DNA from: Hydnum rufescens UP504
Lineage: Eukaryota > Basidiomycota > Agaricomycetes > Cantharellales > Hydnaceae
Assembly (NCBI GenBank): GCA_014904985.1
Contig: MU129102.1
Location: forward strand, 40,829-104,828
DNA length: 64,000 nt
Direction: 5' to 3'
The position numbers were made by a program, and so were the translations under genes. The first letter of the stretch is position 1. Each line of letters opens with the position of its first letter. Of this stretch, positions 1-11,088 are shown one piece after another. The notes beneath the pieces are model-generated. The model searched no databases and had not been told where the DNA came from. It saw only the letters and a list, made by a program, of their open reading frames with translations.

Positions 1-778
1 ATTTTGCGATCTATCCCCAGAAGCGATGCGCAGTATATGCAGTTGAGCCTCAGTGAGAAGACGGCTATCTCCGTCAAAGATCTAATTATGCGCCGACAGT
101 CTTAGGAGACTATGGCTGTTCGGTTTTCCCCCGTGAGCACCAACGAAAGGCTGTCAAACCTTTGTGATCTCGACATTATCAGGTGGACTCGATTTTAACG
201 GTTATTACCTCACAGAATACGACATATCTGCAATTAGACCTTGATGCCGACAATTCCTCGTATTTACAATTGGATTACGGATATGAGGAACCGGCGCTTC
301 TACAAGTTTATAATCAGCTTTTCACATATGAGCCTCAAAGAGGTCTCGCTAACCACAATGCCTAATGGACTAATTGATTCGCTTGCAGGTATAGGTACAG
401 CTGCCGAACCACAGGTCCCCTGGCGAATCTTTGACATTACGAACCAGTGTGGCCTACATTTGCTGGCGGGTCTAGATAGAAGGATATAGCAATCTGGCGA
501 CAGAAATATGACACCGAGTTTTTCCTGTCGCCCCTTGTTGTGACCCTCCTCACAGGGAGCACTTGTCATTCCTTCCATGGGCCTTTTATCTGCCATTAGA
601 TGGGCACGAGCTTACATAATTAAATACAGTTTTGATGACTAATCAATTTAAGCACGCCATCAGTCAGCGCTACAGTATAAGAATGAGGGAAGAATCGGCA
701 GAGACCAGGCCTCACTCCTGTAATTCGACCACCGTTCTTCGTAGACGCCATCCACAAGTCATCCCTCGCACATCAGTA
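1..778. other. no gene recognised upstream of the cystathionine gamma-lyase gene
   Basis: Only short open stretches are present on both strands, and none matches a family I recognise. A roughly 60-codon plus-strand stretch at 183-365 reads like possible coding sequence (repeated YLQLD motif), but it has no convincing start or splice sites. The end of this interval must contain the promoter of the gene that starts at 779. Confidence 0.3.
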
Positions 779-2379
779 ATGGTTTCTGCTGTTCGTCCAG
801 ATACCCCCAGCTCACACTCTAATGACACTACTGCCGCTACGTCAGGTAAAGTTCACATTTCGTCATTGTGGCTTGAAACACTGGTCTGACTTGTGAGGCA
901 GACTCTGCAGCACCCTTGTCGTTGCCCCAAGGATTTGGCACTCGTGCTATACACACTGCATCGAATGCCAACCCCGAAACTGGTGCCGTTATTCCTCCCA
1001 TCTCCCTCAGTACAACGTACAAACAGGATGCCATTGGTGTCCACAAGGTCTGTGATACCTCTTATACTCGTGTTCGAGTGTTGACGGAATTTTGCTCCAC
1101 ATCAAGGGTTTCGAATATACGCGTTCAGACAATCCTAACCGCCGTGACTTCGAGGAATTGCTCGCTTCCCTGGAAGCAGGAGGGAAGAGCGCCCTCGCAC
1201 TTGCATCAGGTAGCTCAGCCACAGCCCTTGTTATCAATTCCTTGGGCCCCAAAGCACACGTTCTCTCTGTAAACGATGTCTATGGAGGCACTGCACGCTA
1301 TCTTACCAAAGTCGCATCGTTTACGCAAGGCGTCGAGACAACTTTTGCTGATTTGGAGAATGCCAGCGACGAGGAGATTGCTGCTTCCTTCCGGCCACAA
1401 CACCAAAATTGTCTGGGTTGAAAGCCTACAAACCCGACATTGCGTATTATTGACATTCCGCGCATCGTCCGTCTCGCCGAAGCAGCTCCCAGCAAACCTC
1501 TCGTCCTCTGTAGATAATACTTTCCTCTCCCCATTCTACTCCTCTCCTCTCCTCCTCGGCGCTGATCTCGTCATCCACTCCATCACGAAGTACATTAATG
1601 GCCATTCCGACGTTCTCATGGGAGCTATAATTCTTCCCCAACCATCTCCTTCGAAGCCTGATGCTGTCACTCTTGATCAACGTCTGCGTTTCTTGCAGAA
1701 CGCGGTTGGGGCCGTTCCTGGTGCATATGATTCTTGGCTTGCACAGCGAGGCGCCAAGACGCTGCAGCTGCGCATGAAGACCCATGGAACGAATGCTCTT
1801 GCGGTGGCACGCTTCTTGCAGACTCGGGGACGCGGTTTGGGGCTGGTGGATGAGGTCATTTATCCTGGTCTCGCTAGTACCAGTCGCGGTCATTATCGGC
1901 TCGTGCGGGATCACCTGTTGAGCCCTCATGCACGTCGATGGATCGACAAGGGTGTCTGGGAAGGTGTTTCTTCCCATGGACCAAACTCGGAGGATGAAGG
2001 CATTCCGTTTGGCGGGATGGTATCATTCCGTATTGCCCACCCTACCACGCCGTCGCTGCGCCAAGCCACGCTCACGGACCCCAGTTCAACTGCCGAGCGA
2101 TTCCTTACTTCGACTCATATCTTCACGCTTGCAGAGTCCCTCGGTGGGGTCGAGGGTTTGGCGGAGCTGCCAGCGAAGATGACCCATGGGGGTCTTCCCG
2201 TCGAGGCTCGTGAAGCTCTTGGCATCTCATCAAGCCTTATTCGATTGAGTGTCGGTGTGGAGGATATAGAGGACATCCTCGTAGATTTAGAGCGTGCCCT
2301 GAGGTGGGCTGTCCATGGAGAGAAGTGGGATGGGGCTTCCTCTTCGAAAGCCCCCGACGATGATGTTGTTTCGGACTAG
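779..2379 (+). CDS. CYS3: cystathionine gamma-lyase, frame-disrupted
   Basis: This is a PLP-dependent Cys/Met-metabolism enzyme that splits cystathionine to cysteine, 2-oxobutyrate and ammonia in reverse transsulfuration in the cytosol. The start is the ATG at 779. Exon 1 is 779-845, intron 846-910, exon 2 911-1047, intron 1048-1106, and the rest runs from 1107 to the TAG at 2377. Landmarks in order are GFGTRAIHTAS, GVHKGFEYTRS across intron 2, SGSSATAL, SVNDVYGGT, the PLP lysine in SITKYINGHSD (codon 1588-1590), FLQNAVGAVP, and the C-terminal FTLAESLGGVEGL and MTHGG. These fit cystathionine gamma-lyase better than gamma-synthase. Three single-base shifts interrupt the frame: one extra base near 1397, one missing near 1425 and one extra near 1508. 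Between 1425 and 1508 the true frame reads NPTLRIIDIPRIVRL. Either the gene is decaying or these are sequence errors. The family call is firm; integrity is not. Confidence 0.85.
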
Positions 2380-3330
2380 AAGGTTTGCTGCTTTCATTCG
2401 TTGACATCCGCGTTTTTGCAGTTTCACCTTCAACCCAGTCGAGATACTCTCGCTCTGCCAAAGATGACTTGTATCTGTTGTAAGCTCTTCACCACACCTT
2501 CCAGCACATCATTAGCATGATCTGTAGTACTAGCATATTTATACCCCACAATGTTCGATAAACCTAGCTGTATGTTGCCCCATTGCAATCCCATTTGTTG
2601 TGACACTACTGTTAGCTTGCAACCACCTTGTATCTTGGGGATCGGCCTGCCTGCGGGGAAGTACTGGAGATCGCCATAATTAGCCATCCTAGAAATTATT
2701 TCCTGTTAGAGCAAACCGGACATTGCCGAAGCTCTGATCATCGATCTGGAGAGTTTTCCGAGCCCCCTCCTCTTCTATGGATTATGTTGACTCAGCAGTG
2801 ACGTTGCCTTGGATTCTCACCTCACCGGCTATTTGAAATACCGTCAACGCCCACTGAGAATCTGGTTCGGGAGCCGCGTGAGGATCTAAACAGCGATTTC
2901 TGCCTTGGTTTTCTGCCGACTAAGAGTTTCGTCAGAGACTTCGGATGTCTTTTCGTAGCTGGTTCTGTAGGAATTTCCCACTAAGTGGACAAAGTATTCA
3001 GGCTGAAAGACTAGTGTTTACTGGATATTGCATCGCGTTGAACCCCTGGGAGGGAAATGAAGCGGACCCCCTTGATACCACACTTCGAACGGACTTCGGG
3101 CTTGCCGTTCGCCTTAATAATTACACACGCCATATGTTGCCCATCCAGCGAGATGCGTGCATTCTCGAGCATACAGTGCAGAAAACCATGGGACGTCCAT
3201 TCACTGACTCGCTCTTGCGAGTCGGATTGATGGTCAGCACATAAACCTGCTCTGAGCTTCTCCGCAAGCAAGTAAAAATAGATGCGTCGTCACCGATGGC
3301 GCCAACATCATGAAGCAGATGTAATTTCTA
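2380..3330. other. intergenic, no supported gene
   Basis: This stretch lies downstream of the cystathionine gamma-lyase gene. Short open stretches occur on both strands (for example 2430-2687 minus and 2945-3244 plus). The second precedes the HNH-like remnant and might be decayed upstream sequence of it, but I see no motif that supports this. Confidence 0.3.
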
Positions 3331-3834
3331 TCCTCTGCATGTGTCTCATGTCGTGCTTTGGTCTCTCAACGATTTCACCGGTAAAGCTATGGGAAGAATA
3401 TTTCGGTATATCGGCACTTGATGCCTCAACCTGATCCTATCTTTCTAGGCAGCCAGCACTGTCACCTGGGACATGCTGAAAAACTTCACAGGCCTAGGTG
3501 GTACAAAATTGGGAGGCAGAAGTGTTAACCAGGCGGCTAACAATGTATTCCTTGCAGTGGTGACTGTAAACGAACTCTTCATGAGGCTGTATCTATACTT
3601 TGATGCCACCGTAAGCACAGATCTCCACATTTAAGCCCTTTGTATTAGTGCTGCTGTCAGGACATGCCCCTTAAATACATTCTCCGCGCTATTAGAGGGT
3701 CCGACTCCACAAACATATTTGTGGATCCTATTCCACTACGAGATCCTGATGTGGTGGCTGTCCACAGGCTTTGGCAAAGATCATATCTGCAGCAGCGGAG
3801 TCCAATTGCTTGGGAAGTGAATATGAGGAGATAG
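3330..3834 (+). pseudogene. HNH-nuclease-like protein remnant (3' exons only)
   Basis: Two clean exons in phase 0 are visible: 3449-3610 (54 codons) and 3661-3834 (ending in TAG at 3832), separated by a GTAAGC...CAG intron. The reading contains TWDMLKNFTGLGG, RSVNQAANN, LYLYFDAT, PLRDPDVVAVHRLW and a short tail. The order of a WDML helix, a G-x-x-N turn, a beta strand with YLD-like residues and a final PDP-(A/L)xxVH helix resembles the C-terminal half of fungal HNH endonuclease-domain proteins. A possible preceding exon ends near 3383 with SHVVLWSLNDFT, where that family has its histidine, but its phase does not match the next exon by one base. No ATG is found. I read it as a decayed fragment; function is unknown. 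Confidence 0.35.
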
Positions 3835-4393
3835 GGTTCACACGGGCCCACGGATGCCGGGAGTCTCATCGCAATGGATGCAGCCTGCTGTATGCCCAGA
3901 AGGCAGGCTGGGGGCCATTATTGGAATTCTGCTGAAAGTCTACAGATGCGCCCACATGACCTGCTTTGACAGTTTGCTGGTTAAAATCATAGTTGAAAGC
4001 TTTCATGCTCTAGGTTGACTCATCAGGATGATACCTATTCCTGAGAACTCAGCCTATGATTCTCAGCCGGATCTCCAGGCGAAAATTCCAGTAGCGGTGC
4101 CAGAAATACCTCTTAGGCGAGCCAAAATCACTTCCTGAGGCCTCCGGGTGAAGCCCATGAGTTTCAGAGTGAATACACTGGACCTTCTAATCCGCCACAA
4201 GCGCGCGGGGTTTACCGTGAATGGGATGCCTGCGGCTTACATAAGGACGTCAAAAACACTGCCGCAATTTCTTAATACCTATGTGATTTATGTGATGAGA
4301 ATGGGAACTGGCACACCAATTCTGGGACGTAGCATATAATATGCTCCATTGCTGTGTAATTGATAGGTAAACCCCAGCAGTGAGGGGTAGACC
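3835..4393. other. intergenic and promoter region of Hsp70 copy 1
   Basis: No coding signal is seen. The last about 90 bases resemble the sequences directly upstream of Hsp70 copies 2 and 4, sharing ACACCAATTCTGG and, with copy 4, CATTGCTGTGT. The promoter or 5' leader was therefore duplicated with the genes. Confidence 0.4.
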
Positions 4394-6482
4394 ATGTCAA
4401 AAGCTATCGGCATTGATCTCGGGACAGCCTATTCTTGTGTAGGTGTTTGGCAGAACAACCATGTCGAAATCATTAGCAATGATCGTGAGTTCCCTCTCTA
4501 ATCAGCACCAAACCATTTACTCACTCCTTTCGTAGAAGATAACCGTACAACACCATCATGCGTCTCGTTCTCTGCTTCCCAACGTCTGATTGGTGATGCA
4601 GCAAAGAACCAAGTCGCCACAAACCCCGGCAACACGTATGTTGTTCCATATCTTCCCTATTCCTGATACCGATACGTTATCCGGACGATCCGTTATCCAG
4701 TGTCTTTGGCATTAAGCGCCTCATTGGGCGTAGATTCGATGATCCGGAGGTCCAATCGGATATCAAGCATTACCCCTTCAAAGTGATTAACAAGGCGGTA
4801 AGCCTAACGTTCAGGTAAAGTTCCGTGGCGAGATCAAGGAGTTGGTGAGTGTGTACCCCTGTCATCGACATCGTTTTCGTTCTCATCCTAATGCGATCGA
4901 CAGTCTCCCGAAGAGATTTCATCTATGATCCTCGTCAAGATGAAGCAGACCGCCGAGGCGTATTTGGGCCGCCCCGTCCTGGATGCCGTTATTAGCGTCC
5001 CAGCGCACTTCAACTATTCGCAGCGACAGGCAACGAAGGATGCCGGTGTTATTGCGGGCCTTAATGTTCTTCGTATCGTCAACGAGCCCACTGCTGCAGC
5101 CATTGCCTACGGTCTTGATAAGAAAGCCCCTAGCGAGCGCAACATTCTCATCTTCGATCTTGGCGGTGGAACCCTCGATGTGTCCCTGTTGACCATCGAT
5201 GGGGGTATCTTGGAAGTCAAGGCCACTGCCGGTAACACCCACTTGGGTGGGGAAGACTTTGATAACCGTCTTGTCAGTGACTTTACCATGGAATTCAGGC
5301 GAAAACACAAGAAAGGTCGGCTCGTTCTTCTATTAAAATTCTTCGCTCAATTCATTCGATTCCCCGATTCATAGATCTTTCGACAAATCCTCGGTCTCTT
5401 CGTCGTCTCCGCACGGCTTGCGAACGTGCAAAGCGCATGGTCTCCTCCGCTGCCTACGCTTCGATCGAAATCGATGCCCTCTACGAAGGCATCGATTTTC
5501 ACACCTCACTCACTCGCCTGCGCTTCGAAGAGCTGTGCCAGGACCTCTTCCGCAGTACACTCGAGCCCGTCGAGAAAGTCTTACGGGATTCGAAGATCGA
5601 CAAGTCCAATGTGCATGAGATCGTCTTGGTTGGCGGGTCCACGCGAATTCCTCGTATCATCAAGCTCGTGTCCGACTTCTTCAACGGGAAGGAGCCCACC
5701 AAGTCCATCAACCCGGATGAGGCCATCGCATACGGTGCCGCCGTGCAGGCGGCCATCTTGTCTGGGGATACCTCCATAAAGATTCAAGATCTTGTGTGTC
5801 TTGATGTCACCTCTCTGTCCACTGGTATTGAGACGGCCGATGGTGGTTTCTCCGTCCTCGTCAAGCGGAACTCGGTATTTATTTTGCATGGGCGCATATT
5901 GTCTACTGTATTGATAAATTATTCCTGAAATAGACTATACCGACGAAACGGTCCGAGATATTCACCACGGAATTCGACAACCAGCGTAGTGTGTGGATCC
6001 AGGTGTACGAAGGTGAACGTGCGAAAACAAAGGACAACCACTTGCTACGCAAGTTTGAGCTCTCCGGCATTCCTCCCGCACCGCGTGGTGTTCCTCAAAT
6101 CGAAGTCACTTTCTATATCGACGCCAATGGTGTCCTGGACGTATCCGCGATGGACACCACGACAAGGAAGTCATCGCACATCACAATCACGGCAGATCAG
6201 AACCGGCTGTCAAGGGAAGAGATCGCGCGGATGGTGGCCAGTGCAGAGAAATTCAGGCAGGAGGACCAAGATGCCGCTGCATTCATGACGGCGAGGAACT
6301 CCCTCGAGTCGTACGCATACACCCTACGCGACTCGGTGGCGAAGCTGGAGCGGACAATCACGGAGACAATCTCGTGGCTCGGTGCCAGCCAGGACGCAAA
6401 AAAGGAGGAGTATTTGGAGAAGCAGAAGGAGCTCGAGGCAGTTGTTAGAACTGTTAGAAATTTACTCAAGGAGAGGGTGTAG
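4394..6482 (+). CDS. cytosolic-type Hsp70 chaperone, copy 1 (one frame shift, no EEVD tail)
   Basis: This is an ATP-driven Hsp70 chaperone of the SSA/HSPA8 type. Exons are 4394-4484, 4536-4635, 4701-4844, 4904-5315, 5375-5874 and 5934-6482, all with GT-AG introns of 51-65 nt. The actin-like ATPase domain shows [41 protein letters not shown] and [10 protein letters not shown]. The substrate-binding domain follows from about residue 390, then a helical lid. One base is missing near 4797 (asparagine-lysine codons before the glycine), which breaks the frame in exon 3; otherwise about 598 residues would result. The protein stops at TAG 6480-6482 after KERV. A decayed tail reading DDGPIVK-stop-VD follows at about 6531-6565. 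The gap and the stop are seen in the sequence; loss of tail function is inferred. Confidence 0.75.
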
Positions 6483-7524
6483 GGCACGGCTGGTAGCCCC
6501 AGGGGTTCACCGACGCACCTGGTGCTGCCGCTGACGACGGTCCAATCGTTAAATAAGTCGACTCGACTCGTGGCTGCCTGTATGGTCCGAAGCATACACA
6601 GCCTCGTGCCTCCGTCTTATTGTCCCACCTCTGCTGATCATTTCCCTGTATTTGTTTCTCTTTGCCTCTTTGCCTCTTTGGTTCATTTCCGCTCTGGGGC
6701 TGTTCTGGCACGCATCTCTTTCTGCTTTGAATGACCTCGTTCATTTTCCTGCCTCTTTGTAGCATGTCCCAATTATGAAAGAATTAAAAGTAATTTGTAT
6801 GTGATTTTAGGATTTACTAGCCCAACTGTCAGGCAGATGCCATTATTCCTTGAGATAGCCTGATTGTCAGAACTGGATTCTGCTTCGTCATAAATTTGAG
6901 CTAATATCTGGTTTGGCTGAATGTATGGACTGGGTGTGGGGGAGCTACAGTATAAGGACTAGGCTTGTAGCTGTGTCCAGGTTTTATCATCTTGCTTGTA
7001 TATGTTCCTCTGCTAAATAGAGTGAGGTTCAACTTACATTTACCAGGGTCTCAACCCGGGCATCCCGCCCCTGGATCTCGCACTATGGGTGAGGGAAGCG
7101 AAGGGGGATTGTTTGTTCCAGGGCTGGGAGTGCAGGTTGCAGTGATTAGATGTGACCCCTCCATGATCCTTCAGACTCCAATATGACTAATATTTCATTT
7201 ATGACTTGGTAGAAGAGTTGTCCATAGTTCAAGGACAATATTTTACCCAATGCAAGGGCTTGTTGACTGGCTAAAGCATTTAGAGTGATTCTTTTTACTA
7301 AATTGGCACCACCCCAATTAACCACTTTGCAATGGCTTCTGTTGTGCAGGCTCTATCCTTCGCACGGTGTTAGGCAAGTCGCGCCGGAGAGTTCCGAGCC
7401 GCGCCAATTCATTTGTAATATGCATGTGACTGGAAGCGATACTGCAAGAAACTGGGACACCAATTCTGGAGGGTAGCCTATAAACAGCCGAATTTAAACA
7501 AACGTCAGCAGTAAGTGATAGGCC
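6483..7524. other. decayed tail, 3' flank and promoter between Hsp70 copies 1 and 2
   Basis: The first about 90 bases keep a degenerate GGxP-rich and EEVD-like tail of Hsp70. The flank to about 6930 (TTCCTTGAGATAGC, CTTCGTCATAAATTTGAGCT) is shared with the 3' flanks of copies 2 and 3. The rest shows no gene. The final 80 bases resemble the leaders of copies 1 and 4. Confidence 0.45.
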
Positions 7525-9742
7525 ATGACAAAAGCCATTGGCATTGATCTTGGGACAACGTATTCCTGCGTAGGTGTTTGGCAGAACAACCGCGTCGAAA
7601 TCATTGTCAATGATCGTGAGTTCCCTCTTCAAACAACCAAGCCATGCACTGACTCCTGACTCAGAGGGTAATCGCACCACACCATCCTACGTCTCGTTCT
7701 CACCCTCTCAACGTCTCATTGGTGATGCAGCGAAGAACAAAGTCACCACGAACCCCGTCAACACGTATGTTGTTTCGTATCTCCCCTATTCCTGATCTGT
7801 TGTCCGGACTGTCCGTTATCCAGTGTGTTCGGCGTTAAGCGACTCATTGGGCGCAAATTTGACGATCCAGAAGTCCAATCGGATATCAAATATTATCCCT
7901 TCAAAGTGATCAACAAGGGTGGTAAGCCTAACATCCAGGTAGAGTTCCGTGGCGAGATCAAGGACTTTGTGAGTGTCTACCCCGTGATTGTCATGGTCTT
8001 CCTTTTGTTCTCATCGCACCCTGGTTTGGCGCGGTCAATAGTCTCCCGAAGAGATTTCATCCATGGTCCTTCTCAAGATGAAGGAGACCGCCGAGTCGTA
8101 TTTGGGCTACGCTGTTAGGGATGCTGTCATTAGCGTCCCAGCGCATTTCAACTATTCGCAGCGGCAGGCAACGAAGGATGCCGGTGTTATCTCGGGCCTT
8201 AATATCCTTCGCATCATCAACGAGCCCACCGCTGCCGCCATTGCCTATGGCCTTGATAAGAAAGCCCTGGCGAGCGCAACGTTCTCATCTTCGATCTTGG
8301 CGGAGGAACCCTCGATGTGTCCCTTTTGATCATCGTAGATGGAATCTTCGAAGTCAAGGCCACTGCCGGTCATACCCATCTGGGTGGTGAGGACTTTGAC
8401 AACCGACTTGTCAACCACTTCGTTATGCAATTCAAATCCAAATATAAGAAAGGTCAGCTCGTTCTTTACTAAAATTTCTTTGCTCAATTTATTGATTCTC
8501 CAATTGTCAGACCTTTCCGCAAATGCTCGTTCTCTGCGTCGTCTCCGCACGGCTTGCGAACGTGCAAAGCGCACACTCTCCTCTGCTGTTCGCGCTTCGA
8601 TCGAAATCGACTCCCTCTATGAAGGTATCGATTTCTATGCCTCACTCACTCGCGCGCGTTTCGAAGAGCTGTGCCAGGACCTGTTCCGCGCGACACTCGA
8701 GCCTGTCGAGAAAGTCCTGCGGGATTCGAAGATTGACAAGTCCAATGTAGATGAGATCGTATTGGCCGGCGGATCCACACGAATTCCTTGTATCATCAAG
8801 CTCGTGTCCGATTTCTTCAACGGGAAGGAGCCCAACAAGTCGATCAACCCAGATGAGGCTGTCGCATACGGTGCCGCGGTGCAGGCTGCGATTTTATCTC
8901 AGGACCCCTCCGAAAAGATTCGAGATCTCCTATATCTGGATGTCGCCTCTTTCTCCGACTGGTATCGAGACGCCTGACGGTGTCTTCACTGCCCTGATCA
9001 AGCGAAACTCGGTTTTTGTTTCGCACAAGCCTATATTGTCCTTTTGCTGATAAATTATTCCTGCAATAGATTTTACCGACGAAACACTCCCAAATGTTCA
9101 CCGCGGACTCGGACAACCACCCTGTTGTGCGGATCCACGTGTACGAAGGCGACCGTGCGCGAACAAAGGATAGCCGCTTACTCGGGAAGTTCGAGCTCAG
9201 CGGCATCCCTCCAGTACCACATGGGGTGCCCCGAATCGAAGTCACCTTCGATATCGACGCGGACGGTGTCCTGGTCGTGTCCGCGGCGGACATGAGGCCA
9301 GGAAAGTCGCACATCATCATCAAGGCTGATCAGGACTGGCTGACGAGGGAAGAGATCGCACGCATGATCGCTGATGCAGAGAAGTTCAGGCAGGAGGATG
9401 AAGACGCCGCTGCACGCATGGAGGCGAAGGACTCCCTCGAGTCATACGCATACACCCTGTACAAACTCGGTCGCAAAGCTGGACAAGGCGATCATGGAGA
9501 CAATTTCGTGGGTCGGTATGAGCCAGGAGACAAGGAAGGAGGATACATTGAGAAGCTGAAGGAGCTCGATGCAGTTGTCGCGATCTGCCCAGGCAGAGGC
9601 TGTAGGGCGCAGCTGGCGGCTCCGAGGGCTCCCTGGTGCACCTGGCGGGCCCGGTGCCGCCGCTGACGACGGTCCCACCGTCGAAGAGTTCGACTCGACA
9701 AAGGACTGCTTATATGCCCCAGAACATACCCGCATAGCCTAG
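7525..9742 (+). pseudogene. Hsp70 chaperone pseudogene, copy 2
   Basis: It has the same six-exon structure as the other copies: 7525-7615, 7665-7764, 7824-7968, 8042-8452, 8511-9011, and 9070 onward. The ATPase signatures ([34 protein letters not shown]) are kept. Frame lesions are visible by comparison with copies 1 and 4: one base missing near 8267 (after LDKKA), one extra near 8960, one extra near 9463, one missing near 9534 and one missing near 9585. In the restored frame the lid ends LLRQRL at the shared TAG (9603-9605). Past that stop the tail is best preserved here, reading GPTVEEFD near 9675-9698, and the open frame runs to a TAG at 9740. The number of lesions makes a functional product unlikely. 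Confidence 0.8.
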
Positions 9743-11088
9743 CTGGATATCTGCAGTTTCATTGCTCATTGCTCATTGTCACCCCGCCCGTGTTTGTTCC
9801 TCTTTCTTCTCTGGGGTTGCGCTTGTATATATCTGTTTTCCGTTATATGAATGACCTCATCCACTGTCCTGCCCTTTTGTAGCAAAACTCCAATCGAGTA
9901 GTCCGTACATGATCTTAGGATAATCTAGCCACGGATGCTATTGTTCCTTGAGATAGCGTGAGTGTCAAGTTAGAACTGGCTTCTGCTTCCCCTATAAATT
10001 TAAGCTAATGACCTCGTTCATTTTCCTGTAAGTAATGAAGTAATCTGTACACAATTTTAGGATATTCTAGACTAACTGTGAGGCATCTGTTCTTCCCATA
10101 AATTCAAGGTAACATTCGCGTGAGCTGAATATGATTCAGACACCTGGCATGAATCCAGCTTTCACATGGTCCATGCAAATAAGATTGGCGCTTTTCTTGG
10201 AGGCATGAGGCTGGTATCTCATACAATTAAGATATGGCCATGGGTTCCCTATATGTAAATCCATCTTCCTGTTCAGTTCCTCAGGTTATTTATTTCTCTG
10301 ATGGCACAATATGGGTCAAGCCTACCACCCGTTGATCTCTGTACACCTGTACTGTTCTCACGTGATGATCGCCACTGAGAACCAGGGATAGTACAGTACT
10401 CACTAACCCTCCAGTCCCGGTGCCAACTTATGCGTGGAATTTCTCCATTACTGTGTGATGTTGTGCTAGAATCACAAAGATGTCATCCCCGTCCTTCGAT
10501 TGAGCATAGCCTCTCCCCTTATGATTCTCCATCTATGGTTCAGGCCCCAGAAAGACGCTAGTACTGTTACATGGAAATACAACTGGGGGCCACCATTTAA
10601 GCGCCAGGGGTGTTCCAGCAAACTGTCACGCGCGTACATTGGATTCCTCGAGTGTTTAAAAGTCATTGTCCCTCAGTGTGAGTTGGGGTGTAAGATAGAG
10701 ACAGGCGGGATCCAGGGCAGTGTATCCCATTCATTGCGCGCACATCGAGATGGAGAACAAGGGATAATGAGTGTGGTGCCTTGGAGTCAAGTTCCCGGTG
10801 AGTGGACAACCCTCACACCACCGATATCGACGTGTACAATATCTCACGCCGACAGGGGGTGAAGATGACATACGTTAGTAAAAGTCGCACTGGATCCCTT
10901 CAGTACGACTGTAATAAACCAGCACGAATGAATAAAAAAAAAAACCAGGCCAGTGCATTGCGATCGATGGTAGACTTGACGACATAACAATAGAATAGCA
11001 GAAGCCAAAGGTACTGGGTCCCTAGCCTTGGTTTGGAAGAATGGACACCCTACCACGCTTTCTGATACCCTAAATATGATCGTACGCG
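9743..11088. other. duplicated non-coding spacer (unit A)
   Basis: No gene is visible. The stretch is recognisably homologous to 19330-20396 in unit B (shared GCATGAGGCTG-like blocks, the GTCAAGCCTA region, and the 3' UTR-like CTTAGGATAATCTAGCC motif). A poly-A run lies near 10930. Confidence 0.5.
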
